Source: Roseobacter ponti (GTDB lineage: Bacteria; Pseudomonadota; Alphaproteobacteria; Rhodobacterales; Rhodobacteraceae). Taken from it: a stretch of 64,000 bases of DNA. Location of the stretch: contig NZ_CP048788.1 of the NCBI RefSeq assembly GCF_012932215.1, positions 434,001 through 498,000 of the forward strand, read 5' to 3'. The stretch's first letter is position 1, and every line of letters starts with the position of its first letter. Below are positions 26,336 through 35,578 of this stretch, in pieces. Below the pieces are notes generated by a model. It worked only from the letters and a program-made list of their open reading frames with translations. It was not told the DNA's origin and made no database searches. The position numbers were made by a program, and so were the translations under genes.

Positions 26336-27724
26336 TTACCCGCCGTCGGTCAGTGCGCCGTTTTCCCAGTCGCCGGTGGCCTCTTCGCCGGTGGCATAGC
26401 GCATGGTGCCTTCGCCCTGGCGTTTGCCGGCCTTGAAGGTGCCCTCGTAGACGTCGCCGTTGGCATAGGTCGCGGTGCCTTCGCCTTCGATCTCGCCGCG
26501 CACCCAGGCGCCTTCATAGCTGAAGCCGCCGGGCATGGTGATTTTCCCGCTGCCGTGGCGCTGGCCGTCGTCAAACTGGCCTTCATAGACGGTGCCGTCG
26601 GGATAGGTGGCGGTGCCGGTGCCCTGGCGCTGGCCGTCGACCCATTCGCCTTCATAGCGGTAGCCGTCGGCATAGGTCATCACGCCGGTGCCGTGGTTTT
26701 TGGCATCCCGGAAACCGCCCTCATAGACCACGCCGTTGGTGTAGGTGGCTTTGCCCTCGCCTTCGATCACGCCGGCGGTCCACTGGCCTTCATAGGTGGA
26801 GCCGTCGGGATAGGTGATGGTGCCCGTGCCGTCCGCGAGGCCACCCGCAAAGCTGCCCACATAGACGGAGCCGTCAGGATAGGTCACGCGGCCCTGGCCC
26901 TCGATCTCGCCCTCGACCCAGGAGCCCGCATAGACATAGCCGTCCTGGGCGGTGAAGGTGCCCTGGCCGTTGCGCAGATCGGCGTTGAACTCGCCCTCAT
27001 AGATGTCGCCGTTGGCATAGGTGACCTTGCCGGTGCCCTCGCGGCGGCCTGAGACCAGTTCGCCCTCATAGACATCACCATTGGCCTGGGTGAGCTTGCC
27101 GGTGCCGTCGATCTGCCCGTCGCGCCAGAGCCCGACATAAACGAGCCCGTCAGGCAGCGTGAGCGTGCCCTGGCCGTTGCGTTTGCCGTCGGTGATCTGG
27201 CCCTCATAGACCGCACCATCGGGATAGGTGATGGTGCCGGTGCCTTCTTTGACGCCGTCGATCCAGTCGCCTTTGTATTCATAGCCGCCGGGGCTCTGCA
27301 TGGTGCCGGTGCCGTGGTGCTGGGCATTGCGGAAGCCGCCTTCGTAGCGCACGCCGTTGGCGTAAAGGGCGATGCCCTGACCGGTGATCGCGCCCTCGGC
27401 CCAGGTGCCCTCGTAGGTGCCGCCGTCGGCAAAGGTGATTTTGCCGAAGCCATCGGGTTTGCCCTTGGCGAAGGTGCCCTCATAGACCGAGCCGTTGGGG
27501 AAGCGTGCGATGCCGTCGCCTTTGATCTCGCCGTCGATCCACTGGCCTGAGTATTCATAGCCGTTGGGCAGCTTGTAGGTGCCGGTGCCGTGCTGGACCC
27601 CGCCTTTAAAGGTGCCCTCATAGACACCACCGTCGTCATATTGCTTGGTCAGCACCTGTCCGTCCTGTGCCATCGCGGACATCGGCAGGAGGGCAAGGCA
27701 TAGGCATGTTGCGCGAAGTATCAT
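26336..27724 (-). CDS. MORN-repeat protein with 18 repeats, secreted
   Basis: This 462-residue protein has a signal peptide (LRATCLCLALLPMSAMAQ) followed by 18 consecutive 23-residue MORN repeats of the form YEGxxxxGxxxGxGxxxxxxG and a partial nineteenth at the C-terminus (TGDWENGALTDGG). MORN repeats make long beta-hairpin arrays that bind lipids or proteins; exported bacterial versions are mostly uncharacterised. Start 27724 is used because it begins the signal peptide; 28 extra residues upstream in frame look non-coding. The repeats share enough DNA identity to recombine, so copy number may vary among strains. It is divergent from nadE over 174 bp. Confidence 0.88.
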   Translation of the reverse strand: MILRATCLCLALLPMSAMAQDGQVLTKQYDDGGVYEGTFKGGVQHGTGTYKLPNGYEYSGQWIDGEIKGDGIARFPNGSVYEGTFAKGKPDGFGKITFADGGTYEGTWAEGAITGQGIALYANGVRYEGGFRNAQHHGTGTMQSPGGYEYKGDWIDGVKEGTGTITYPDGAVYEGQITDGKRNGQGTLTLPDGLVYVGLWRDGQIDGTGKLTQANGDVYEGELVSGRREGTGKVTYANGDIYEGEFNADLRNGQGTFTAQDGYVYAGSWVEGEIEGQGRVTYPDGSVYVGSFAGGLADGTGTITYPDGSTYEGQWTAGVIEGEGKATYTNGVVYEGGFRDAKNHGTGVMTYADGYRYEGEWVDGQRQGTGTATYPDGTVYEGQFDDGQRHGSGKITMPGGFSYEGAWVRGEIEGEGTATYANGDVYEGTFKAGKRQGEGTMRYATGEEATGDWENGALTDGG

Positions 27725-27898
27725 GGTCAACCCGTATAGCGTGTGATGTCGGAGCCTGTCCCCTGAAGGCCCCCGCGCAAACTTAAGCAAAGCCCGGCGC
27801 GGGAGCAACGCTCTTTTGGCGGGAAGGGGTGCGCGGGGCTTTTCACCAGGCGCTGATCTGCTACATCACCCGTCATTGTACAGGAAAGGCCGTGCGCA

Positions 27899-29557
27899 AT
27901 GTCGGATCGTTTTCGCATCACACTGGGGCAGCTGAACCCGACCGTTGGTGATCTGGCGGGCAATGCAGCCCTTGCGCGCGAGGCATGGGAGGCGGGGCGC
28001 GACGCCGGTGCCGATATCGTGGCACTGCCGGAGATGTTCATCACCGGCTATAACGCGCAGGATCTGGTGATGCGGCGGGCGTTTCAGCTCGATGTGATGA
28101 CGCATATCGAGGCGCTGGCGGCGGAGTGTGCCGAGGGGCCCGCGCTGGCCATCGGAGCGCCCTGGGTCGAGGGCACAAAACTCTATAACGCCTGTCTGAT
28201 TCTCAAAGGCGGGAAGATCGTCTCGACGGTGCTGAAACATCATCTGCCCAATGAGACCGTCTTTGACGAGGTGCGGATTTTTGACGCGGGGCCTCTGGGC
28301 GGGCCCTATTCGGTGGGGAACAGTCGCGTGGGCAGCCCGATCTGCGAGGATGCCTGGCACGAGGATGTGGCGGAGACCCTGGCGGAGACGGGGGCGGAGT
28401 TCCTGCTGGTGCCCAATGGCTCGCCATATTACCGGGGCAAGTTTGATACGCGCATCAACCATATGGTCGCCCGCGTGGTCGAGACGGGCCTGCCGCTGAT
28501 TTATCTCAACATGGTCGGCGGGCAGGATGATCAGGTCTTTGACGGGGCCTCTTTCGGGCTCAATCCCGGCGGCGAGCTTGCCGTGCAGCTGCCGGTTTTT
28601 GACGCGACCATTGCGCATGTGGATCTGGAACGCGGGCCGGAGGGCTGGCGGATTGTACCCGGTGAGAAGGCCGCACATCCCGGGGAATACGAGCAGGATT
28701 ACCGGGTGATGGTCACCGCTCTGCGCGATTACATGCGCAAGACGGGGTTTAAGAAGGTGCTGCTGGGGCTGTCGGGCGGAGTGGATTCGGCGATTGTCGC
28801 GGCGATCGCCGTCGATGCGCTGGGTGCTGAGAATGTGCGCTGTGTGATGCTGCCGTCGGAATATACCTCGCAGAGTTCGCTGGAGGATGCCGAAGCCGTG
28901 GCGAAAGCGCTGGGCTGCCGCTATGATTACGTGCCGATCACGAAAGGGCGCGCGGCGATCACCGAGACGCTGGAGCCGCTTTTTGAAGGGCTGGAGCCCG
29001 GGCTGACAGAGGAAAACATCCAGTCGCGGCTGCGCGGTCTGCTGCTGATGGCGCTCAGCAATAAGTTCGGCGAAATGCTGCTGACGACGGGCAATAAATC
29101 CGAGGTGGCGGTCGGATATGCCACAATCTACGGCGATATGGCGGGGGGGTATAACCCGATCAAGGATCTTTATAAGACCCGTGTGTTCGAGACCTGCCGC
29201 TGGCGCAATGACAATCACCGCGACTGGATGTCGGGGCCTGAGGGCGAGGTGATCCCGGTGCGGGTCATCGAAAAGCCGCCCTCTGCCGAGCTGCGTGAAG
29301 ACCAGAAAGACAGCGACAGCCTGCCCGATTACCCGGAGCTTGACGCGATGCTGGAGATCCTCGTGGATCAGGCGGGCTCGATTGAGGACTGCGTGGCGGC
29401 GGGGTTTGACCGGGAGGTGGCGAAAAAGGTCGAGCACCTTATCTATATCTCTGAATATAAACGCTTTCAGTCGGCACCTGGTGCGCGTCTGACCAAAGGA
29501 GCCTTCTGGCTCGACCGGCGCTATCCGATTGTGAACCGCTGGCGCGATCCGTCCTGA
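27899..29557 (+). CDS. nadE: Glutamine-dependent NAD+ synthase
   Basis: This 552-residue enzyme amidates nicotinic acid adenine dinucleotide to NAD using glutamine. The N-terminal nitrilase-type amidase domain has the catalytic triad context: glutamate in ALPEMFITGYN, lysine in VLKHHLPN and cysteine in SPICEDAWHE. The C-terminal synthetase domain carries the pyrophosphatase loop LLGLSGGVDSAIVAAIAVDALG and GNKSEVAVGYATIYGDMAGGYNPIKDLYK. Length is normal for the two-domain form. It is divergent from the MORN gene; ATG 27899 follows AGGAAAGG. Confidence 0.97.
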   Translation: MSDRFRITLGQLNPTVGDLAGNAALAREAWEAGRDAGADIVALPEMFITGYNAQDLVMRRAFQLDVMTHIEALAAECAEGPALAIGAPWVEGTKLYNACLILKGGKIVSTVLKHHLPNETVFDEVRIFDAGPLGGPYSVGNSRVGSPICEDAWHEDVAETLAETGAEFLLVPNGSPYYRGKFDTRINHMVARVVETGLPLIYLNMVGGQDDQVFDGASFGLNPGGELAVQLPVFDATIAHVDLERGPEGWRIVPGEKAAHPGEYEQDYRVMVTALRDYMRKTGFKKVLLGLSGGVDSAIVAAIAVDALGAENVRCVMLPSEYTSQSSLEDAEAVAKALGCRYDYVPITKGRAAITETLEPLFEGLEPGLTEENIQSRLRGLLLMALSNKFGEMLLTTGNKSEVAVGYATIYGDMAGGYNPIKDLYKTRVFETCRWRNDNHRDWMSGPEGEVIPVRVIEKPPSAELREDQKDSDSLPDYPELDAMLEILVDQAGSIEDCVAAGFDREVAKKVEHLIYISEYKRFQSAPGARLTKGAFWLDRRYPIVNRWRDPS

Positions 29558-29644
29558 CGCCTGCAGAAACGGCCACGGATTTGTGAGTTGGTTCTGGCCG
29601 GCAGGCAGGCCAGAGTGCGGGTCTGAGCGCTGACCGGAGGGATC

Positions 29645-30457
29645 ATGATCCGACATCTGACAATTGCCACCGCCTTTGTGCTGGGTGCCGGTGCGGCTGA
29701 CGCCTGCGGGCCGGACAGCGACTGTATGATCGGCGAGCGGCACTACCGCATTGCGATGCCTGAAGGACACGATGGCACCACGCCGGTGCCGGCGATTGTG
29801 TTCTCGCACGGCTATCGCGGAACGGCGTCGGGGGTGATGCGCAACGGGTCACTGCGCGGTGTGGCGAGTGATCTGGGTGCGGCGCTTATTGCTGTGAAGT
29901 CCGGGGATCAGGGCTGGGCCATACCCAATGCGCCGCGCAATATGGACACGGACGGTGCGGAGGAGTTTGCCTATTTCCGCGCGGTTCTGGACGATGCGAC
30001 GGCGCGTTTTTCCATTGACCCTGAACGCGTGATGGCCACCGGTTTCAGCGCGGGCGGGATGATGACCTGGAACCTTGCGTGCTCAATGAGCGACCGGTTT
30101 GCGGGGTTCGTGCCGGTGTCCGGCACGTTCTGGCTCAGGCCGCCGGAGGCCTGTGTCGCCCCGGTGGCAAATATCATCCACATTCACGGTGACCGGGACA
30201 CGACCGTACCTCTTGAGGGCCGCCCGATCGGGCCGACAAAGCAGGGCGAGGTGGGCGAGGCGCTGGCGATGTACAGTGACTTTGGCGGCTTTGCACCGGT
30301 GTCGGAAGGCACGCAGTATGGCGGGCTGACCTGCGATGCCAGCGCGAATGACGCAGGCGATGTGCTGAAGTTCTGCCTGTTCGAGGGCGGTCACTCGTTC
30401 CGCACCGAGCATCTGCGCTTTGGCTGGGAGCAGCTGCGGGAGGCGGGGCGTCTGTGA
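29645..30457 (+). CDS. Secreted alpha/beta-hydrolase, polyhydroxybutyrate depolymerase / feruloyl esterase-like
   Basis: This 270-residue protein has a signal sequence (RHLTIATAFVLGAGAADA) and an esterase core: IVFSHGYRGTASG for the oxyanion region, the nucleophile elbow GFSAGG with Ser at about residue 125, aspartate in HIHGDRDTTVP and histidine in EGGHSFRTEH. This pattern matches the LpqC/PHB-depolymerase-like family. Substrate is not fixed; ester-linked polymers or aromatic esters are candidates. It follows nadE by 87 bp and faces the metallo-beta-lactamase gene; a GGGCGGC/GCCGCCC stem at 30482-30499 separates them. Confidence 0.85.
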   Translation: MIRHLTIATAFVLGAGAADACGPDSDCMIGERHYRIAMPEGHDGTTPVPAIVFSHGYRGTASGVMRNGSLRGVASDLGAALIAVKSGDQGWAIPNAPRNMDTDGAEEFAYFRAVLDDATARFSIDPERVMATGFSAGGMMTWNLACSMSDRFAGFVPVSGTFWLRPPEACVAPVANIIHIHGDRDTTVPLEGRPIGPTKQGEVGEALAMYSDFGGFAPVSEGTQYGGLTCDASANDAGDVLKFCLFEGGHSFRTEHLRFGWEQLREAGRL

Positions 30458-30508
30458 ACGCCCGCGCCTCAGAGTAAAGACGGGCGGCGTGCGCCGCCCC
30501 GCCGCCGT

Positions 30509-31438
30509 TTACAGCATCAGCTGATAGCTGTGCGGCACATACTTAAAGCCGTCGTCGCGCGTCTCGACGTAGCCCACACCCGGCCAGGGCATATGATAGC
30601 CCACAAAGGCGGTTTTATCGGCAGCCAGCATGTCGAGGATGCGGCGGCGTGTTGCGGCGGCTGCGGCCTTGTCCATGTCAAACTTGACCTCCCAGTCGGG
30701 ATAGCCCAGCGACCAGACATAGTGGTTGGCGAAATCCGCGCCCAGCAGCAGCTGTGTGCCACCGTTCTCGACCATGTAGTTCATGTGGCCCGGCGTGTGG
30801 CCGAAGGCGGCCATAGCGGTGAGGCCGGAGGCGACGGAGCCGCCGTCTTCCAGGAAGGTGAACTGCTCGGCGAAGGGCTCGATCTTGGCTTTGAAGTTGT
30901 CATTGTCCTGGGTCGCCCAGGCATCGAATTCCACGCGGCCGGTGACATAGCGCGCATTCGGATAGGTCAGGCTGCCGTCTTCGAGGGTCATGCCGCCGAT
31001 GTGGTCGCCGTGCATGTGGGTGATGACAACGACATCGACCTGATCGGCGGTATAGCCTGCGGCTTCCAGAGCCGCAGTGGTGCCGGCACCCGAGAGGCCG
31101 GTGTCAAAGAGCACCAGCTCGCCGCCGGTGTTCACGATCGTGGGCGTGAAGAAGAACTGTGCCGCGTCGATCGGCAGGTTGTTTTCGGCGGAGACCGTGT
31201 TGAAGGTCTCGGCATCCACGTTCATGCCAAAGATGCTCTGCGGCTCTGGGCGCGTGGCGGTGCCGGCGAGCAGAGTCGTGACATCGAATTCGCCGACCTT
31301 GAGGCGCTGATAGGGAGCCATCTGCGCGCCCATCAGGGGAGCGCCCGCGCGCGTGGCCCCGGCGGTTGCGGCGGCCAGCGGCAGGGCGGCGGCACCGGAA
31401 AGGATTGTACGGCGGGAGAACGACGGTGTTTGCGACAT
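30509..31438 (-). CDS. Tat-exported metallo-beta-lactamase-fold hydrolase
   Basis: This 309-residue enzyme begins with a twin-arginine signal (SFSRRTILSGAAALPLAAATAG), so it is exported folded, with metals loaded. The metal site HMHGDHIGG is intact, as is the later GHTPGHMNYMV segment. Many relatives are lactonases or related hydrolases; the substrate is unknown here. ATG 31438 is chosen because GGAG lies nine bases before it; ATG 31453 is an alternative with five more residues. It is divergent from the DUF1801 gene over about 100 bp. Confidence 0.87.
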   Translation of the reverse strand: MSQTPSFSRRTILSGAAALPLAAATAGATRAGAPLMGAQMAPYQRLKVGEFDVTTLLAGTATRPEPQSIFGMNVDAETFNTVSAENNLPIDAAQFFFTPTIVNTGGELVLFDTGLSGAGTTAALEAAGYTADQVDVVVITHMHGDHIGGMTLEDGSLTYPNARYVTGRVEFDAWATQDNDNFKAKIEPFAEQFTFLEDGGSVASGLTAMAAFGHTPGHMNYMVENGGTQLLLGADFANHYVWSLGYPDWEVKFDMDKAAAAATRRRILDMLAADKTAFVGYHMPWPGVGYVETRDDGFKYVPHSYQLML

Positions 31439-31541
31439 TGAATAAGGCTCCATTTGTGTCAGACCGACAGTAAGTAGTGTGATTGCAGCGGTTGCCCAGG
31501 GTACTCTGCGCCAGCGGGCATCAGAATTTCGTGAGGGTGGG

Positions 31542-31967
31542 ATGGAACAGAGCGGACCGGACGACGTAGCAGCATATCTCGACACGGTACTGCCGCCCCG
31601 GCGGCAGGCGGATGCGCGGCGTCTCGACAGGATCTTTCGTGAGGTGACCGGCTGGGTGCCGCGACTGTGGTCGGGCAGCATTCTGGGGTATGGCAGCTAT
31701 GCCTATACCTATGCGTCCGGGCGCAGCGGCACCTATCTGGCCACCGGGTTTGCGCCGCGCCGCGCCAAGCTCTCGGTTTATATCATGCCGGGATATGCAG
31801 ATTTCGACCCGCTTCTGGCGCAGCTGGGAAAGCACAAAAAGGGCAGGGCCTGTCTTTATATCAACACCCTGAGCGATGTGGATGAAGAGGTGCTGGCCCG
31901 TCTGATCCGCGCGGGTCTTGAGGACCTTGGACAGCGGTGGAAAATCACGCCGGCCCCGGGCGGTTAG
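31542..31967 (+). CDS. DUF1801 domain protein
   Basis: This 141-residue cytosolic protein fits the DUF1801 (YdhG-like) family: DVAAYLDTVLPPRRQADARRLDRIFREVTG, then RLWSGSILGYGSYAYTYASGR, and KLSVYIMPGYADF. These proteins have an iron-chaperone-like fold (frataxin-type) and unknown function. ATG 31542 follows a GAGGGTGGG and gives the normal family length. It precedes gltX by 51 bp and may be co-transcribed with it. Confidence 0.85.
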   Translation: MEQSGPDDVAAYLDTVLPPRRQADARRLDRIFREVTGWVPRLWSGSILGYGSYAYTYASGRSGTYLATGFAPRRAKLSVYIMPGYADFDPLLAQLGKHKKGRACLYINTLSDVDEEVLARLIRAGLEDLGQRWKITPAPGG

Positions 31968-32018
31968 CTGGACAATTGCCCCCCCCTGTGACACTGCACG
32001 CACAACAGGAGACACCAG

Positions 32019-33344
32019 ATGACCACCACGCGTTTCGCCCCGTCGCCCACCGGCTATATCCACATCGGCAACCTGCGCACGGCGCTGATGAACTATCTCA
32101 TCGCGCGCAGGGCGGGCGGCACGTTCATTCTGCGCATCGACGACACCGATCCGGAGCGCTCGAAAGAAGAATATGTCGACGGGATCAAGCGGGATCTGGA
32201 ATGGCTGGGGCTGAACTGGGACCGCACGGAGCGGCAGTCAGAGCGGCTGGACCGCTATCACGATGCCGCCGACCGGCTGCGGAAGATGGAGCGGTTTTAC
32301 GAGGCGTTTGAGACGCCCACGGAGCTGGATCTCAAACGCAAAAAACAGCTTAATATGGGTAAACCGCCGGTTTATGACCGCGCGGCGCTGGCGCTGACTG
32401 AGGCGGAGCGTGATGCGCTGCGGGCGGAGCGCGGGAACGGCGTCTGGCGGTTCCTGCTCGATCAGCAGCGCATCGAATGGCACGACGGGATCCTCGGTGA
32501 CATCTCCATCGATGCGGCGAGTGTATCTGACCCGGTGCTCATTCGCGGCGACGGCCAGGTGCTTTATACGCTGGCCTCGGTGGTGGATGATACCGAGATG
32601 GGTGTGACCCATGTGGTGCGCGGGTCGGACCATGTGACGAATACCGCGACACAGATCCAGATCATCGAGGCGCTGGGGGGCACGGTGCCCTCGTTTGCGC
32701 ATCACTCGCTGCTGACCGGGCCGCAGGGTGAGGCGCTGAGCAAACGTCTGGGCACGCTGGCGCTGCGCGATCTGCGCGCGCAGGGAGTGGAGCCTGCGGC
32801 CCTGCTCAGCCTGATGGCGCGGCTGGGGTCCAGCGATCCGGTGGAGCTGCAGACGGAGATGTCGGGGCTCATTGACGGGTTTGATATCGGGCGGTTCGGT
32901 TCTGCGCCGACGAAATTCGACGTACAGGATCTTTTTCCGCTCACCGCGCGGTACCTCGCCGGTCTGCCGCTGGAGGCGGTGGCCGACAGGATCGCCGCTG
33001 CCGGTGTGCCGGATGACAAAGCCGCGCGTTTCTGGGAAGTCACGCGGGAGAATATCACCACACTCGCGGATCTGGAGCCCTGGTGGGTGATGATGCGCGA
33101 TGGCGCGGAGCCGGTGATTGCCGATGAGGACAAAGCGTTCGTGGCCGAAGCCATGGCGCTGCTGCCGGAAGGCCCCTTTGACGATCAGACCTGGAGCACC
33201 TGGACCACGGCCGTGAAGGAGGCCACGGGCCGCAAAGGGCGCGGTCTTTTCATGCCGCTGCGCCATGCGCTCACCGGTCAGACCCACGGGCCGGATATGT
33301 CGGCGCTGATGCCGCTGCTGCAGGTTGTCAAAGCCCGCGGTTGA
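32019..33344 (+). CDS. gltX: Glutamyl-tRNA synthetase (GltX, probable second-copy type)
   Basis: This 441-residue class-I synthetase charges tRNA with glutamate. The HIGH motif appears as HIGN in RFAPSPTGYIHIGNLRTALMNYL, and the KMSKS-type motif is ALSKRLG. ILRIDDTDPERSKEEYVDGI and GSDHVTNTATQIQI are typical GluRS segments. Many alphaproteobacteria carry two gltX genes; this shorter protein, with ALSKR instead of KLSKR, resembles GltX2, but whether it also charges tRNA-Gln cannot be told. It is followed at 30 bp by a MATE pump. Confidence 0.93.
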   Translation: MTTTRFAPSPTGYIHIGNLRTALMNYLIARRAGGTFILRIDDTDPERSKEEYVDGIKRDLEWLGLNWDRTERQSERLDRYHDAADRLRKMERFYEAFETPTELDLKRKKQLNMGKPPVYDRAALALTEAERDALRAERGNGVWRFLLDQQRIEWHDGILGDISIDAASVSDPVLIRGDGQVLYTLASVVDDTEMGVTHVVRGSDHVTNTATQIQIIEALGGTVPSFAHHSLLTGPQGEALSKRLGTLALRDLRAQGVEPAALLSLMARLGSSDPVELQTEMSGLIDGFDIGRFGSAPTKFDVQDLFPLTARYLAGLPLEAVADRIAAAGVPDDKAARFWEVTRENITTLADLEPWWVMMRDGAEPVIADEDKAFVAEAMALLPEGPFDDQTWSTWTTAVKEATGRKGRGLFMPLRHALTGQTHGPDMSALMPLLQVVKARG

Positions 33345-33374
33345 CAGACCACGCGCCGCTGCTGAGGGTGCGGG

Positions 33375-34781
33375 ATGAGCGATGCGCGGGCGAAATTTCT
33401 GACAGGCAGTCTTTTCAGGCATGTCACCGTTATGTCGCTGACATCGTCGGTCGGGTTGCTTGCGATCTTCGCGGTCGATTTTATCGACATGATTTTCATC
33501 GCGATGCTGGGCAAGGCGGAACTTGCCGCGGCAGTGGGCTATGCGGCGACGATCCTGTTTTTCACAACATCCTTCGGCATTGGCCTTGCGATTGCAGCCG
33601 GTGCGCTGGTGGCGCGCGCTCTGGGGGCGGGCGACGCGGCCCTCGCCGCAGAACGCCGCACCCATTCGTTGCTTTACGGCGTGCTTCTGAGCCTTGGATT
33701 TGCGGCGCTGACCTGGGTGTTTCTTCCGCAGCTGGTGTCGCTTCTGGGAGCAACGGGCGAGGTTGCGGAACTGGCCGTCGGCTACCTGCGGATCGTGGTG
33801 CCCAGCCTGCCTTTGCTGGTGATCGGGATGATGGCGGGGGCTATCCTGCGCGCCCATGGTGATGCGCGGCGCTCGATGATGGCGACGATCTGGGGCGGGG
33901 TGACCAATGCGGTACTCGACCCGGTACTGATCTTTGGCCTCGGGCTTGATCTGACGGGGGCGGCGCTGGCCTCGGTTGCGGCACGGGTTGTGATCGCCGG
34001 GACGGCGATGGTGCCGATCATGCGTCACTATGGCGGTGTCGGGCGCCCCACAGCGGCGGGGATGCTGCGTGATCTGGTACCGCTCGCGGCCATCGGTCTG
34101 CCGGCCATCCTGACGCAGCTGGCCACGCCTGCAGGCCAGGCGATCGTGACCCGCGCCATGGCTGTTTATGGTGAGGCGGCGGTCGCCGGCATGGCCATCA
34201 CCGGCCGTCTGAGCATGCTGTCGTTCGCGGTGATCTTTGCCCTCTCCGGGGCTGTCGGTCCGATCCTGGGGCAGAACTTCGGAGCGCGCGATTTTGAGCG
34301 GGTACGGGCCGGTTTCCGCGCGGCGCTGCTTTTTACCGGGATCGTCGTCGTCACGGTCTCGGCACTGCTTTTTGTGCTGCGCGCACCGATCGCGGGGCTC
34401 TTCGCGGCACAGGGGATCACGCGCGAGCTGGTCTATCTGTTCTGCGGGCCGCTCTCGCTGCTGTTTTTCTTCAACGGCGTGCTGTTCGTGGCCAATGCCG
34501 GGTTCAACAACCTCGGTCATCCGTTCTGGTCCACTTTTCTCAACTGGGGGCGCAATACTGTCGGGATGCTGCCGCTGGTCTGGCTGGGGTCTGCCACGCT
34601 GGGCGCGTCCGGTGTGCTGATCGGTCAGGCCGCGGCCGGTGTCATATTCGGTCTGCTGGCCTGGGGGCTGGCGCGGCGGGTCATGCAGACACCCGATGAG
34701 GTGCCTGAGGGCATGGCCTCAGAATATTCAGAAATCGGGCGGCAGGGACGCCTCATGGCGCTCCTGCACCTGCGCCGATAG
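33375..34781 (+). CDS. MATE family efflux transporter
   Basis: This 468-residue inner-membrane protein has about twelve hydrophobic helices arranged as two homologous halves, beginning TVMSLTSSVGLLAIFAVDFIDMIFIAMLGKAELAAAVGYA. The second half contains FALSGAVGPILGQNFGARDFERV, which is typical of NorM/DinF-like multidrug and toxin extrusion antiporters. It would use a sodium or proton gradient to export compounds; the substrate is unknown. Its last 54 bp overlap the convergent gamma-glutamylcyclotransferase gene. Confidence 0.92.
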   Translation: MSDARAKFLTGSLFRHVTVMSLTSSVGLLAIFAVDFIDMIFIAMLGKAELAAAVGYAATILFFTTSFGIGLAIAAGALVARALGAGDAALAAERRTHSLLYGVLLSLGFAALTWVFLPQLVSLLGATGEVAELAVGYLRIVVPSLPLLVIGMMAGAILRAHGDARRSMMATIWGGVTNAVLDPVLIFGLGLDLTGAALASVAARVVIAGTAMVPIMRHYGGVGRPTAAGMLRDLVPLAAIGLPAILTQLATPAGQAIVTRAMAVYGEAAVAGMAITGRLSMLSFAVIFALSGAVGPILGQNFGARDFERVRAGFRAALLFTGIVVVTVSALLFVLRAPIAGLFAAQGITRELVYLFCGPLSLLFFFNGVLFVANAGFNNLGHPFWSTFLNWGRNTVGMLPLVWLGSATLGASGVLIGQAAAGVIFGLLAWGLARRVMQTPDEVPEGMASEYSEIGRQGRLMALLHLRR

Positions 34782-35318
34782 CCGCTCGAGGTTTTCATCG
34801 ACAAGCCCTCTTTCGGCGTCTGACAGGGTCTGGTGGCGCGGGTATTGAGGATCCTCGCGATCGTTGAGGATCGGGGTTTCCCAGCCGTCCGTGGTGTCAA
34901 AAAACCGCCGGACGCCGTCCTCGCCGTAAACCTCGTTAAATCCCTGGATCACCACGTCGAGATAGCTGAGCAGGATGATATGGCTCTCCCGCTCCAGAAA
35001 ATTGTCCGAATTGACGGCATAAACCGCGATCTCAGGCTCGGCGCTGTGACTGTGCGTGATGTCTTTATGCGCGGCCAGACGGTCATAGCCGGCCTCGCGG
35101 GCGTCGAGTGCGCCCCAGTCGGCATCCGGCACCTGTGCGATCAGACCGTCGATCTTGTGGTCGGGTGCGGGCACCCCGGTCAGCAGCACAACGCCAAAGC
35201 GCGGGGTGGCCACCCAGGCGCGCCGCCAGCCTTTCAGTGTGGCGGGTTGCGGGTCGGGATAGTTGTGCGTTCTCGTATTAACGAGGCTGCCATAACCAAA
35301 GAAATAGGGGTCGCTCAT
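34728..35318 (-). CDS. Gamma-glutamylcyclotransferase-fold protein
   Basis: This 196-residue protein starts with YFFGYGSLVNTRTHNYP, the YGSL motif of the AIG2/GGCT fold, and has DAREAGYDRLAAH, where the conserved acidic residue lies. Related proteins form 5-oxoproline from gamma-glutamyl compounds; a metabolic role here is inferred only. It converges on the MATE gene with a 54-bp coding overlap, so both products use the same DNA on opposite strands in that part. It is divergent from the gcv riboswitch region. Confidence 0.82.
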   Translation of the reverse strand: MSDPYFFGYGSLVNTRTHNYPDPQPATLKGWRRAWVATPRFGVVLLTGVPAPDHKIDGLIAQVPDADWGALDAREAGYDRLAAHKDITHSHSAEPEIAVYAVNSDNFLERESHIILLSYLDVVIQGFNEVYGEDGVRRFFDTTDGWETPILNDREDPQYPRHQTLSDAERGLVDENLERLSAQVQERHEASLPPDF

Positions 35319-35421
35319 CGGGCACTTCCGCGTCAGGTCCCGGTCACAAGATCATTATGCAGACCAGACCACAAGGGCAGTTGACCGGGTGGTGCGGACC
35401 GTCATACGGTCTGGGTATCCG

Positions 35422-35573
35422 TATGGGAGAACCGGGCGTGACCCGGTGCCGAAGGAGCAACCGCCCCGGAAACTCTCAGGCCAGAAGGACCATGCGGATA
35501 ACGGACTCTGGAGAGTGGTGCGCGCAGCACCCGCCGAAGGGATAACGATCTCAGGCAATGCGACAGAGGGGGC
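35422..35573 (+). ncRNA. Tandem glycine riboswitch upstream of gcvT
   Basis: Two glycine aptamers can be read in series. The first spans about 35422-35515 with conserved GGGAGA, GCCGAAGGAGCAA and AACTCTCAGGCC-AGAAGGACC, closed by CTCTGGAGAG. The second spans about 35516-35573 with CGCCGAAGGGATAAC, GATCTCAGGCAATGCGACAGAGG and GGGGGC. This is the gcvT RNA class (RF00504), which turns on glycine cleavage when glycine is high. The aptamer joint is very short. It lies 85 bp upstream of the gcvT GTG. Confidence 0.9.
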
Positions 35574-35578
35574 ATTCG

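Noticed and set aside
27866-29809. A 647-codon minus-strand open frame opposite nadE
   Set aside because: Composition is unnatural and the plus strand carries the complete NAD synthase motifs.
32238-34520. A 760-codon open frame on the minus strand opposite gltX and the MATE gene
   Set aside because: It is rich in Arg/His/Gln/Pro without domains, and the plus strand encodes two clear families there. It is a shadow of high-GC coding.
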